This document shows, piece by piece, positions 39,001 through 54,000 of a DNA stretch of 64,000 nt. Source of the DNA: CALCHA01 sp035548175 (GTDB taxonomy: Bacteria; Planctomycetota; Phycisphaerae; WQYP01). The notes beneath the pieces are model-generated. The model did not search any database and was not told the origin of the DNA. It saw only the letters and a list, made by a program, of their open reading frames with translations. The translations under genes were made by a program, and so were the position numbers. The stretch spans positions 1-64,000 of the forward strand of contig DASZTO010000079.1 in NCBI GenBank assembly GCA_035548175.1, in the 5' to 3' direction. Within the stretch, counting starts at the first letter, position 1, and every line of letters begins with the position of its first letter.

Positions 39001-42000
39001 CGCTGATCAACCCCGACGGCTTCACTTCCGATGGCCACCCCTACGTCGACCTGCAAACGACCGGGTTGCTGACGCCGGGCGCCACGACGCCGTCGCGCAC
39101 CATCAGCATCATGGACGCCGACGGCGCGCTGATCACGCTCCTGCCCGAAATCGTCGCCGCGCTCGCTCCCGATCAACTCCCGATCATCAGCTCCACGCCC
39201 GGCACCGTCTCGCTCGCCGGCACGCCCTACACCTATCGCCCGCAGGCCGCCGATCCCGAGAATGGACCGCTCTCTTATGTGCTCATCAGCGGCCCCTCGA
39301 CCGCGGCCATCGACCCGGCCACCGGTGTGGTTGTCTGGACGCCCAAGTCCTCCGATCCCGCCAAGGACACCTTCGATCTGCGCGTTTATGACAGCCGCGG
39401 GGGATTCGTCGACCAGCTCTGGACGGTCGGCGTGATGAACCAGGCGGCCGCTCCGGTGCTCGCGCCCATCGGCAAGCAGACGGTGAACGAAGGCGGCGTG
39501 CTGACGGTCCCCGTCGGCGCTTACGATGCCGCCGGACTGCCGCTGGTGTACTGGGCCGAGAACCTGCCCGCCGGCGCGATCTTCGACGCCGCCTCGCAAG
39601 CCATCGATTACCGCCCCGGCGCCCACGACGCCGGCACCTACAACGGCGTCGCCGTCTACGTCTCCGACGGCGTCAACACCGTCTCGACCTCCTTCACCAT
39701 CGTCGTCAACCCCGTCGCCCAGCGGCCGATCTTCGCGTCGCTCGCCGACAAAACCATCAACGAAGGCGCGCTGCTGCTGGTGACGCTGCACGCCACCGGC
39801 CAGAACGGCTCGGCGCTGAACTTCTCCGCCGACGCCCTGCCGCCGGGCGCCGCGCTCAACACCACCACCGGCGTGTTCACCTGGCAGCCGGGCTTCAACC
39901 AGGCCGGGACCTACGCGATCACCTTCACCGCCGCCGACGCCTCCGCCTCCAGCAGCCAGACGCTCAACATCACCGTCCTGCCGGTTACCGCCCCGATCAC
40001 CTTCGTGCCCGTGCAGCACCTCTTCATCGACGCCGGCCAGCCGCTGACCATCCGCCTGGGCGTCAACGATCCCGAATATCCCGCCGGCAACGATTCCTCC
40101 ACCTCCATCAGCTCCGACATCACCGGCGACACCAGCAACGACGCCCCCCTCTCCTTCTCCTTCGCCGCGCTTCCCGATGGCGCATCCTTTGATCCCACCA
40201 CCCACATCCTGAGCTGGATCCCCACCCCCGCCGAGGCCGGCGATCACGCCTTCACGTTCTTCGCCACCGACACCTCCGACAACATGTCGGCCAGCACCTC
40301 CTTCACCGTCACCGTGCGCGACGTCAACGTGCCCCCGGTCGTCACGCCGATCGACAACCAGACGGTTTCCCCCGGCGGCCTGCTCGATATCCCGCTCTCC
40401 GCCACCGACGCCAACGGCGATCCCATCACCTTCTCCGCCGCCGGATTGCCCCCGTTCGCCACCCTCACCGACAACCACAACGGCACCGGCACGATCCACG
40501 TCGCCCCCGGCGCCACGCAGTATGGCAACTTCACCATCACCCTCACCGCCAGCGACAACGGCCACGGCGATCCCAACAACATCCAGTCCTCCTCCATCCT
40601 GTTCGTGCTCACCTCCACCGCCCCCAATCTGCCGCCGACGCTGCCCTTCATCCCCGACAAGGTCGCCGTCGTCGGCAGCGATCAGCCCATCTCCCTCACC
40701 GTCGTCGCCGGCGATTTCCTGCAGCACGCCCTCACGCCCAGCGCCACCGGCCTGCCCGGCGGCGCGATGTTCGCCGCCACCAGCACCTACGGCGTGTTCG
40801 TCTTCAGCTGGATTCCGCAGGTCGCCGATTTCGGCCCGCACACCATCACCCTCACCGTCACCGACGCCACCAACCCCGCCCTCTCCGCCTCGCGCACCTT
40901 CACCATCAACGTCCGCTCCGCCGATCGCCCGCCCGTGCTCGCCCCCGTGCCCAACCAGAACGGCGCGGAAAGCAGCCCGCTGGCCTTCACCCTCTCCGCC
41001 ACCGATCCCGACGGAGACGCCATCACCTATCTCGCCGGCAATCTGCCCACCGGCGCCACGCTCGATCCGCAAAGCGGCGCGTTCTCCTGGACGCCCGCCT
41101 ACGGCCAGAACGGTTCCTACGTCGTCACCTTCACCGCCTCCGACGGCGCGATGTCCAGCAATTCCAACGTGCTGCTCACCATCGCCAAATCGAACCGCCC
41201 GCCGATCCTCCAGCAAATCCCCAACATCCTCGGCCAGGAAAACACGCCCATCTCGCTGCAGCTCGCCGGCTCCGATCCCGATGGCGACACCATCACCTAC
41301 ACCGTCGTGGGAACCCTGCCCACCGGCGCCGGCTTCAACCCCCAGACGCAGGAATTCACCTGGACGCCCACCCCCGGCCAGGCCGGCAACTACACGCTGA
41401 TTTTCCAGGCGACCGACACCAGCGGCGCCTCGGCTCAGGTCGCCGTGAAGGTCCAGGTGCTGCACCTCAACCTGCCGCCGACGATCGCCACGCTCGGCCA
41501 GAAAAATCTGCTCATCGGCCGGCCCTTCACCCTGCAGATTCCCGGCAGCGATCCCAACGGCGACGCGCTCACTTACTCCGCCACCGGACTGCCCGATGGC
41601 GCGCTCCTCAATTCCGCCACCGGCGTGCTCACCTGGACGCCCAGCGCCGCTCAGGCCGGACGCGCCGATCTGGTCGTCATGGCCTCCGACGGCCAGTACA
41701 CCGCCGTGCAGTCCCTGGGCCTGATCGTCTCGACGCAGCCGGTGGCCCCCAGCCTGCTGATCGACCTGACCCCGAGCTTCCCCGCCGTTCCCGGCCAGGC
41801 CGTCGTCGTCCATGCCGCCGCCTCGAGCCTGATAGGCATCGCCTCGCTGGTGATGACCATCAACGGCGTGCCGCAGACTCTCGACGCCAATGGCCGCGTG
41901 ACCTTCACACCCACCGCCGCCGGCCATTACGCCATCGTCGCCATCGCCACCGATTCCAACGGCGTGCAGGCCACCGCCACCGCCGACCTCAAGGTCAAGG

Positions 42001-45000
42001 ACGCCAACGCCGCCGCCCCCACCGTGAGCCTCAACCCGCCCGGCCTTATTTCGACGCCCGCCAACATCACCGGCGCCGTCACCGGCTCCAACCTCGACAA
42101 ATGGAGCCTCACCCTTTCGGTGCTCGGCGCCGCCAACACCATCACGCTCGCCACCGGCAGCCAGGCCACCGCCGCCAACGCCATCCTCGCCGCCATCGAT
42201 CCTGCCACGCTCGCCAACGGGGCTTACCTGCTCACGCTCACCGCCACCGACATCGCCGGCCGCACCGCCACTCGCTCCCAGGTCATGGAGATCGATTCGG
42301 CCAACAAGTCCGGCGCGTATCTCCAAACCGCCACCGATCTCACCGCCAGCCTCGATGGCGAAACCTTCACCCTCACCCGCTATTACAATTCCCTCGAAGC
42401 CTATGAAGCGGGCCTCGTCGGCTTCGGATGGAACCTCGCCGGCGCCGACGCCCACGTCGCCAGCTCCGCCGCCCCCGCCGCCGCCAACAGCCTGCCCAAC
42501 CCCTTCGCCGTCGGCACGCGCGTGTACGTCGATCTTCCCGATGGCTCCCGCGCCGGCTTCACCTTCACCCCCGTCGCCCACACCGTCAGCGGCGTCACCT
42601 ACTACACCCCCGCCTTCACCGCCGACGCCGGCGTCCTCTACTCCCTCGCCACCACCGCCACCCAGCTCTCGCTGGTCAACGGCTCCTACTTCCAGCTCGG
42701 CACCGGCCTGCCCTTCAATCCCGCCGGCGGCGCCTTCGGAACCATCGCCTACACCCTCACCGCGCCCGACGGCCGCACCTACAGCTACGGCGCCGACGCC
42801 AAGCTCAAACAAATCACCGCCGACGGAAAGACTTTCATCTTCTCCGGCAGCGGCCTCATCGGTCCCGACGGCTCACGCATCACCTTCCAGTTCGATTCCT
42901 CCGGTCGTCTCACCACCGCCACCGGTCCCGACGGCACGCAGGTCCATTACACCTACGACGCCGCCGGCGACCTGATCTCCGCCAATCACGACGCCTACGC
43001 CTACATCAACGGACACCTGCTCACCGTCGCCCTCGACGCCACCCCGACCGCCGCCACCTACGACCCCAACGGCGCTCTTGAATCCACCGGCCCGATCCTC
43101 GACACCCTCGCCTTCAATCAGACCGACGCCGGCACCCTGGCCGCCGGCGCCACCGCCTTCTATGCCGCCCGCATCAGCGCCGCTGAACTCGCATCCTCCG
43201 GCGGCCAGATCACGGTCGCCCTCGATGTCCTCCACAACGGCGCTCACAGCGTCGCTTTCGAAACCGTCACCACCGCCGGCGCCGTCCTGCTTCCCGTCGC
43301 CGGTTTCTCCGGCGCTTACCAGGCCACCTACTTCCTGCCCGGCGACATCAATGGCGACGGCACGGTGGACGGCGTCGACGAAACGCTCTTCGCCGCCGCC
43401 CTCGGATCCTCCGTCGGACAGGCCGGCTACTCCCTCGCCGCCGACATCGACCGCGACGGCGCCGTCACCCCCACCGACCATTCCTTCCTCGCCAACAACT
43501 TCGGCGCCACCGAAGATCGCCCGCCCGTCGTCACCGGCGGCAGCGGCGCCACCTACCCCGATCTCGACGTGCTCACCGACCTCGCCCCGCTCTCCAGCGA
43601 CCCCCAGGGCCTCCCGCTGATCTACACCTTCTCGAACGTCCACGGCGGAACCGTCCGGCTTTCCTCCGACGGCCACACCGCCATCTTCAGCCCCTTCGAC
43701 GGCTTCACCGGCGCCGCTTCCTATGATTTCGCCGCCGACGACGGCGTCTTCGATTCCAACACCGCCACCGTGAACGTCACCGTCAACGACGCCACGCTCG
43801 TCAACATCACCTTCTCCCAGCGCGATGTCGATCTGGCGGCCGCCGGCGCCGCCCTGCAGCTCACCTTCACCGGCCTCTTCAGCGACGGCTCCTCCGCTCC
43901 GCTCCCCGCCACCTTCCTGCACTTCGCCACCACCGATCCCTCCCGCTTCATCGTCACCTCCTCCGGCACCCTGTTCGCCGAAGGCAACGGCACCGCGATC
44001 CTCACCGCCGTCAGCCACGGCGTCACCGCCGCCACGCCCGTCACTGTCGGCGCCGCCGACACCCGCCCGCTCCAGTTCTTCCCGCTCACCTACACCCTGC
44101 CCCTGGGCGTCACACGCCAGTTCCAGGTCCGCTACAACTCCGGCGTCAACGTCCTCGATCTCGCCCCCGCCGCCGGCAACACCTTCTACTTCCTCAGCAA
44201 CACCAGCGTCGGCGCCATCACCCCCGACGGGCTCTTCACTCCCACCGCCCTGGGCGCCGTCTACGTCACCGTCATCAACGGCGGCCAGAGCGTGGTCGTC
44301 CCGATCACCGTCACCACCCCCTCCACCGGGCCGACGACGATCGATTCCTCCGGGGGCATCGTCGGCGATTCTCAGGGCGACTCGCTGGGCATCCCCGAGG
44401 GCTCGCTCGCCTCCGGAAGCACCATCTCCGTCACCCCGCTGACCAACCTGCCCTACGCCCTCCCCGACGGCTTCGATTTCTACGGCGGCCTCCACGTCGA
44501 TCTCGGCGGGGCCAACCTCACCCAGCCCGCCAGCGTCACCATCAAGGCCCCCGACAATCTCCCCACCGGCGCCAAGGTCTACCTCTGGGTCCCCATCACC
44601 ATCGAAACCGATGCCGCCGAAGGCCCCGTCCAGTCCTGGCTCCTCATCGATCACATGACCGTCGGCGCCGACGGCTACCTCCGCACCACCTCCGCTCCCT
44701 ATGGCGGATTCGTCGGCGGTTTCCCCAACAACGGCGGGGCGCTGGTCTCCATCGATCTCACCTCCGTCGTCGCCGCCGGCTCCGCCGACCTGGGCGCCGT
44801 CGAACTCCTCGAAGGACACATCAACGACGTCAATTCCGAAGGCACCGTCACCCTCCAGATGCAATGGGGCGGCTCCTCGACCGCCAAGTATTACGCCGTC
44901 CCCGGTTCCGTCGGCGACATCCTCATCCCCGCCTTCGGCGGCATCAACACCACCATCACCGTCAACCGCACCGTCGGCACCCTGAGCACCAAAACCTCCA

Positions 45001-48000
45001 CCGGCGTCTTCCTCGCACCCGGTCAGGAATCCGCCATCGTCGCACTCCCGCTGCCGCCGCAACTCGTCTTCCCCACCGTCCCGCCCCCGGCGATCGTCTC
45101 GGCCTCCTTCGACTTCGGCCCCGATCCCCAGCATCCCGCCCCGCGCGTGGTCCTCAAGGGCATCAACTTCCTTTACAACAACCCCTACAGCACCTCCGCC
45201 AACCCCCTGCCCCTGGGCACTGACTACAAAGACCTCTACGTCACCTTTGAAGTCGGCGGCCGCGATACTTTCGACGATAAGGGCAAGGTCCAGCTCGTCG
45301 GCGGCCGCGATGCACGTGTGAACGGCTCCGATCCCGGCGTCGTCTTCACCGACCTGGGCATGGTCAACGGCCAGCACGAATACGAACTCGACATCCCCGT
45401 GCCCAACACCATCGCCCTGGGCAACGCCTTCATCACCGTCACCCGCCCCTCCTCCGAGCCGCTCAACGGCCTCTTCGCACGCCAGGAATTCACCTCCAAC
45501 GCCGTCAACGTCCTCCCGCAGAACCAATATGCCCTGGCGGCCGATGGCGGCACCGACGCCACCGGCCGCAACTACGTCTCCGTCATCGACACCACCCAGA
45601 CCACCAAGATCAACGGCGTCACCAAGGCCCAGCCCACCCCCATCGCACAGATCCCCCTCGGCGTCGGCACCACCATCACCTCCCTCTATCCCCGCTTCGT
45701 CACCGTCACGCCCGATGGCACCCGCGCGTATGTCACCCTGCAAGGCGACTACGGCATCGCCGTCATCGACCTGGAAACGCTCCAGGAAATCGACATGCTG
45801 CCCAACGACCCCAACAACCCGCTCACCAGCGGCGTCCAGCACATCCGCCTCAAAAACGCCAACGGCGCACAGCCCTTCCAGGGTGTCATCGACGCCACCG
45901 GCCATTACCTCTACATCTCCGATCAGGCCAGCAGCAACATCTACGTCATCGACGTCGATCCCTTCTCCCCCACCTACAACCAGCACGTCAAGACCATCAC
46001 CATCCCCTCCTACTTCGCCCCCCTGGGCCTGCGCGGCATCGCCATCAACTCCGACTCCACGCGCCTCTATGTCACCGCACCAGGCCGCACCCTCCAGGGC
46101 CAGTACGTCAATGAGACCGGCAACATCATCGTCATCAACATCGACCCCACCAATCCCAAGGCCCCCTTCTTCGATACCCCCTCCGCTCAGAATGTCATCC
46201 CCGTCGGCCCCGACCCCTACGGCATCACCGGCACCGACAACCCCAACGTCATGCTCTTCACCGACCAGCTCGACGACACCAAGGGCATGGGCCAGCTTGT
46301 CCGCACCACCTTCACGGGCGGTGCCGAGCTCTACGTCGCCCACTACACCGACTTCACCAGCTTCGGCGTCATCCGCCGCTGGGTCGAAAACCGCCCCAAC
46401 CAGGCCTTCGGCGTCAGCAACGCCACGGGCATCGTCTATCTCCCCGCGGATACCTTCAAATCCGTCCTCGGTTACTCCCATCCCTCCTACGCCTTCATCA
46501 CCGGCTACGACAAATACGTCCCCGACGACCCCAAGCACGACCCCTCCGAAGGCCCGCTGCTCACCTTCAACTTCTATTATCAGGACAAAAACGGCCTCAC
46601 GATCCCCGTGCCCGTCGCCGCCGGCGGCAACGTCGCCATCATCCGCGATCCCGTCGACAAGAACCCCCAGACCGATTTCCTCAATCCGGAAACCCAGCCG
46701 CGCCTCGTCGCCGCCACGCGCCCCGTCCAGAACAGCTTCCCCGACAACCTCGTGCTCTCCGGCGATTACTCCGAGCTGCTCGCCGGTTACCAGGCGCTCA
46801 ATTCCGTCTTCGCCTTCAGCACCATCCAGATCGTCGCCGACGTCGAAGCACAGGTGAAGATGGCTTTCATCGGCAACTCCGACCAGATCCCCGCGCCCTA
46901 TTCCGTCCCCAGCGACCTCTCCCACCTGCTTCGCGGCCCCCTGTCCACCGTCCCCATCGACGACATCGACAGGGCCATCGACATCGCCGCCGACGACGAG
47001 TTCTACACCAACTCCGCCCGCGGCCTCTCCTTCGGCACGCCCCCCAAGGGCATCTTCGGCGAATCCCCCAACCAGGAAGCGCCCCTCGTCGTCGGACGCC
47101 TCCCTCGCGGTCTGGCCGCCACGCCCCATCTCCCCGGAGGCGTCATCACCCTCGCCAGCACCCCCTACAACCAGGCGCCCACCCTCTCCGCCTTCCCCAA
47201 CAACAGCCTCCAGGTCAGCGCCGGTCTCACCGCCACCGCCGACGTCCACACCGGCGCCCTCATGGAAACCCACGACCTGCCCACTTATCAGAGCGTCGGA
47301 CAGACCCGCGGCGTCACCCTCACCTACAGCTCCCTCCGCGCCGATCCCACCGTCCTCTATTACTTCAGCATCGATAACCTCCCCACCAATCTCCCCGCCG
47401 ACAGCTTGCTGGTCGTCACGCTGACCGCACGCCTGGGCACCTTCTCGAAGACCGCCCCCGGTATGACCGCCACCGACGCCGCCGCCCTCGGCCTGCCCGC
47501 CAACGCCAACGTCTACCAGCTCCCCGCCACCATCCCCGCCAACTACACCTATGGCGCCGGCATCTTCCTGAATCTCGAATCCACCGACGAAAACGGAAAC
47601 CCCGTCTACCCCGATTCCGGCGTCTACACCTTCGTGCTCAACTACGGCATCTACACCAAGGTCGGCAACGTCTACCAGGGACGCCTCGCACAACTCATTT
47701 CCCCCATCGCCGTCGTCGACCAGGAAGACAGCCCCTTCGGCGCCGGATGGGGCATGAACAACTACTACCAGATCTACCAGGGAGACGGGTCCGTCCTGCT
47801 CTCCAACGGCAACGGCCAGTCGGAAATCTTCCTCGCCCCCGACAAGATCGGCGATCCCTACACCTCCGAATCCGCTGATCAGTCCCAGCTCCTCCAGCAG
47901 ACCGACGGCACCTTCGTCCGCAAAATGCTCGACGGCACCACCTACAAGTTCAATGACCAGGGCAAGCTCGCCACCATCACCGACCGCAACGGAAACGTCA

Positions 48001-51000
48001 CCACCTACAACTACGCCGCCGACGACAAAACCCTCCTCTCCATCACCGATCCCGTCGGCCTGGTCACCCGCTTCGTCTACAACGGCACGCACATCTCCCA
48101 GATCATCGAGCCGGTGAACCGCGCCACCACCCTCGTGCAGACCGGCGACAACCTCACCCAGATCACCGATCCCGACACCACTTACGTCTCCTTCGCTTAC
48201 GACAACTCCGCCTATAAGCATGCCCTTACCTCCGAAATCCAGAAGCGCGGCAACGCCTCCAACCCCTCCGATCCGCGCGGCGCCGATCCCCAGAAGATGG
48301 GCTCCTCCTTCAAGGAATCCTGGACCTACTCCGTCTACGGACGCCTCACCGGCGGCACGCGCGTCGACGGCAAAAAGTTCACCCTCACCCCCGCTCAGGC
48401 CACCGCCATCCTGCCTGAATCCATCACCTTCGACCCCGACGGCAACGCCAAATATCACGGCGTCACCAGCGACCCCAAGAGTCCCCCCATGCTCCAGGTC
48501 CTCATCAGCCCGGGCACCGACCCCATCACCGGCGACGCCATCTTCCTCAACGCCGCCGCCGCCACTTATGTCAATTTCAACGGCGATACCAAGACCTTCT
48601 ACCTCACCAGCTCCGGACAGCTCGTGCTCACCAAGGACAAGGACGGCACCGAAACCACCACCAGCCGCGCGCCCGACAACGGCCTTATCCAGACCCAGAT
48701 CGACGCCCTCAAAAACAAGGTCGTCTACACCTATGACCCCTTCAATAACCTCATCTCCCAAACCGATTTCCCCGATGGCCCAGGCACTACGCGCGGCGTC
48801 ACCCAGACCTGGACCTACGAGCACACCTTCAACCAGATGACCTCCTACACCGACGGCATCGGTCGCACCACCACCTACGTCATCGACCCCAACAACGGCA
48901 ACATCAAATCCAAAACCGTCACCCTCGGAAACGCTTCCCTCACCACCAGGTACACCTACGACGCCCACGGCATGATGCTCACCATGACCGACCCCGACGG
49001 CCACATCACCACCTACACCTACGACAGTATGGAGAACCGCCAGTCCGAAAGCCTCGGCACCTCCACCACCACCTGGATCCGCGACGGCGCCGGTAACGTC
49101 ACCACCCTCATCGATCCCGACGGCCACACCACCACCACCACCTACGACAAAATGAACCGCGTGCTCACCATCTCACATGTCCTCTCCTCCACCAATCAAA
49201 CCGCCACCATCACCTACGGCTACGACGCCGCCGGCAACCAGGTCGCCGTGAAATCCCCCAATCAAACCGCCAATGTCGCCCCCGGACGCACCACCCTCCA
49301 GTACGACACTCTCAACCGCGAAATCCAGGAAACCGATGCCCTCAATCGCACCAGGAAGTGGGCTTACGACTACAGCGCCGGACTCACCACCTACCCCGTC
49401 GACAACATCTCCGGCGATCAGTATTCCTACTACACCGATCCCATGGGCTACTCCACCGTCGCCATTTACGACGAGCGCGGAAACAAGATCGAAGCCTACG
49501 ACGTCGCCGGAAACAAAACGTCCTACGAGCCCGATCCCGACGGCCGCGTCATCGCCATCACCAATCCCCTCGGCCAGATCCAGACCTTCACCTACGACGG
49601 CCGCTCACGCCTCACCACCTCCACCGGCAACGGTAACGGCGCCGCCGGCATGGTCACCTACACCTACGATGACGCCAACCGACGCACCTCCATGACCGTC
49701 TCCAACAACCTCACCGGCGGCAGCGGAGACCAGAAAACCACCTGGACCTACGACCTCCTCGACGATGTCGCCTCCCAGCTCGATCCCGCCGGCAACCTCA
49801 CCACCTACACCTACAACGGCGAAGGCAAAATCACCTCCATGATCCAGGCCGCCGGCGCCTCCATCCAACGCACCGTCACCTACAAATACGACGCCGAAAT
49901 CCGCGTCTCCGACACCATCGTCGACGGCATGTACGACACCCAGTTCATCTACGACAACAATGGCAACATCATCGAACGCATCGACCCCCGCGGCGCTGCC
50001 TTCGCCACCTTCACCAGCTACGACGAAATGAACCGTCCCATCGAAACCATCGATGGCAACGGCAATAGAACCGAAACTGTTTACGACCTCGACGGAAACG
50101 TCGTCGCCGTCATCGACGGCCGCGCCAACGGCGACCGCTCCAACTCCCAGTACCGCACCTCCTACGCCTATGACGCCGCCGATCAGCGCACCTCCGTCAC
50201 CGACGCCGCCAACAACACCATCACCATGCAGTACGATTTCGACGGCAACCTCTCCATCGTCACCGATCCACGCACCAACACCTCCGGCCAGCACTACACC
50301 ACCACCACCACCTTCGCCTACGTCAACGGACAAAAAATCGTCACCACCACCAACGCCAACGGCGACCAGAGCACCGTCACCTACGACGTCCTCGGCCGCA
50401 TCATCGATATCAAGGATGTCCGCGGATACCACACCTATTACCACTACGACCTCACCACCGGCCGCAAGGATTACATGATCGATGCCGCCGGCTTCAAGAC
50501 CCTCTACTTCTACGACCAGGTCGGAAATCTCATCCAACAGCAGGTCACCCGCCAGAACGGCGCCGTCACCCTCACCACCCTCTTCTCCTACGACAAGCTC
50601 AACCGCCTCATCTCCACCATCTTCGCCTTCTCAACCCCCGACCAGATCACCACCAGCCGCACTTACGACGCCCTCGGCCGCCTCGATACCGAAACCGACG
50701 GCCTCAACCGCGTCACCAAATACACCTACGACGACCTCGACCACCTCACCCTGGTGCAGAAAGCCCTCAACTCCGCCGTCGAAGCCGATTGGCAGTACAG
50801 CTACGACGCCGTCGGCAACCTCATGCAAACCACCGACCCCGACGGCAACGTCACCACACGCACCTATTACAACAACAACCAGGTCAAAACGATCACCCTC
50901 GCCGACCAGACCTCTGATGCCTCCACCACCACCTACTTCTACGACAAGGCCGATGACGTTATCGAAATTGATGGCCCCCTCAACAGTCCCACCGGCGGCC

Positions 51001-54000
51001 CTTACCGCGTCACCTTCACTTACGACGGCAACCGCCGCCTTGCCTCCAAGACCGACGCCATGGGCAACGAGACCGACTACACCCTCGACGCCGCCGGCAA
51101 TCCCATCGTCGTCACCCAGCACGATCCCGTCGGTGGAACCACCCGCATCACTCGCACCACCTACGACGGCATGAACCGCATGTCCTCCCAGACCGATGCC
51201 GCCGGCCGCACCACCACCTTCATCTACGACGCCTCCGGAAATCTGATGCGCAAGGTCGGCCCCCTCACGAATCTCAACGGCACCCCCTACGAGGTCGATT
51301 ACACCTACGACGCCCTGAACCGTGTCCTCACCCAGACCGACTCCTTCGCCGGCTCCAGCGGCCACACCACGCTCTTCTCCTATGACGAACATAACCTCCT
51401 CAAAGTCACCGAGCCCGGCGGCGGCTACACCACCGTCTATACCTACGACCACCTCGACCGCGTCCTCACCCTCACCCGCGATATTTCCCCCACCGCCAAG
51501 TCCACCGAAACCTACACCTACGACGACGTCGGCAACATCCTCACCTACACCGATGGCGACGGCCACATCACCTTCAACACATACGACGATCAGAACCGCC
51601 TCACCGCCAAGACCGTCGCCTATCAAACCACCGTCGCCGTCACCACCCGCTACGGATACGACAAAAACGGCAACCTGCTCGAAGTCTTCGACACCCGCGG
51701 CTCCCAGTACGACACCGTCTACACCTACGATCACCTCAATCGCCGCACCACCATCACCCGCGCCAACGGCTCACCCATCGCCGCGACCACCTACTACCGC
51801 TACGACGCCGCAAGCAATCTCATCTCCGTCACCGATCCCCGCGGCGATTCCTCCGGCCTCAACTTCACCTCCCACTTCTCCTACGACGCCGACAACCGCC
51901 TCGTCATGGCCGTCGATCCCCTCGGCCTCGTCACCACCACCACCTACGACGCCTTCGGAAACGTCCTCGCCACCACCGACCCCTACGGCAACACCGTCAA
52001 CCACACCTACGACGGCATCAACCGGCCTCTCACCACCACCGTCAACTCCATCCTCGGGCAGTTCACCACCACCACCACCTACCTCGACGGCGGCTCCTTC
52101 GTCCGCGTTACCGATCCCCGCAGCCACTCCACCCTCTACGTCTACGATGGCAACGGACGCATCCTCTCCGTCACCGACGCCCTCAACCACTCCGCTACCT
52201 ACGCCTACGATGCCAACGGCAACCTCGCCGATGCCACCGATAAACGCGGCTTCACCACCCATTACGTCTACGACGGCCTGAACCGCATCGTCGAAACAGA
52301 CGCCCTCTATCTCTCCCCCCACCAGTTCGTCCAGAATAAAACCGACTACGACGCCGTCGGAAACGCCCTCACCGTCACCGATTCCCTCGGCTTCAAGACC
52401 GTCACCACCTATGACGAGCTCAACCGCCCCACCAAAATCGTCCGCGCCTCCGGCACCATCTACCAGACCACCGAGTCCTACACCTACGATGCCGTCGGTC
52501 ACATCGCCACCTTTACCGATCGCGACGGCGTCGTCACCCAGTACACCACCGACTTCCTCGGACGCATCACCCTCATCACACGCGCTCCGGGAACCCCCGT
52601 CGCCGCCGCCACACAGCTCGGCTACGATCTCGTCGGAAACACCACCTCCACCATCAGCCCCGGCGGCCTCCACCGCACCAGCACCTTCGACGCCGACAAC
52701 CGCCTCACCTCCACCGCCCTCGCCACCAACCAATACCCCCAGCCCCTCACCACCACCACGACCTACTTCGATCTGCCAGGCGACAGCCGCCACATCTCCG
52801 TCACCGATCCCATGGGCATCACCGTCACGACCTGGTTCGATCAGCTCGGCCGCGTCCGCCTCGTTCAGGACCCCCTCAACGGCGATACCACCACTGATTA
52901 CCTTGACGAAACATCCTTCATCACCCACACCCACCACGGCCTCGATGATTTCACCTACACACCCGACGACCTTTACCGCACCGCCAAATCCGTCGACGCC
53001 GCCGGACACATCACCACCACCGCCTACGACGAAGACGGCAACGTCACCGGCTCTGTCGATGGCGCCAACGAATCCATGACCTACACCTACGACGGCCTCG
53101 ACCGCATCACATCCTCCAGCGACCCCCTCCAGAACACCACCTACTTCACCTACGACAACGCCGGCAACCGCCTGACCCTCACCGACCCCAACAACAACAC
53201 CACCACCTTCGCCTACGATCCCTTCGGCCGCATGATTTCCCAGATCGACGCCGCCCACAACACCACCACCTGGACCTACGACGGTGACGGCAACCTCCTC
53301 TTCACCACCGACCGCGACGGCCGCACCATCAAATACTCCTACGACGCACTCAACCACCGCACCCTCGAACAGTGGTTCCCCAAAGGCGCCAATACCCCCG
53401 CCTATACCATCAAGACCTCCTACAACCTCGATGGCCAGCTCCTTTCCGTCTCCGATCCTTCCGCCTCCTACCAGTACGCCTACGACGACATCGAACGCGT
53501 CACCGCCATCGCCAACAAGGGCGCCCCGGGCCTCCCGCTCACCACCGTCTCCTACTCCTACGACAAGGACAGCCGCATCACCTCCGTCTCCGCCGCCGTC
53601 AACAACTCCCTCATCCTCACCACCTCTTACATCTACGACCCCAACTCCGGACGCCTCAATTCCGTCCGCCAGTCCGGTCCCGCTATCTCCTCGCTCCGCG
53701 TCGATTTCACCTACCTCTCCACCGCCTACCAGCTCTCCAGCGTCAGCCGTTACTCCGACCTCGCGGGCGCACAACTCGTCGCCACCAGCATCTATGGCTA
53801 CTCCCCCAGCAACCAGATCAACTCCCTCGTCCACACCAACGCCGCCGGCGGCACCATCGATACCTACTCCCTCACCTACGACAACGCCAACCGCATCATC
53901 ACCGACACCAACTCCGACGGCATGATCACCTACACCTATTACCCCGACAGCCAGCTCCAGAGCGTCCACTACACCGATCCCGCTCAAACCTCAGAAGTCT

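Noticed and set aside
42873..49127. Minus-strand open frame of about 2,080 codons
   Set aside because: Gly/Val/Asp-rich shadow of the RHS region; no domain and no ribosome site.
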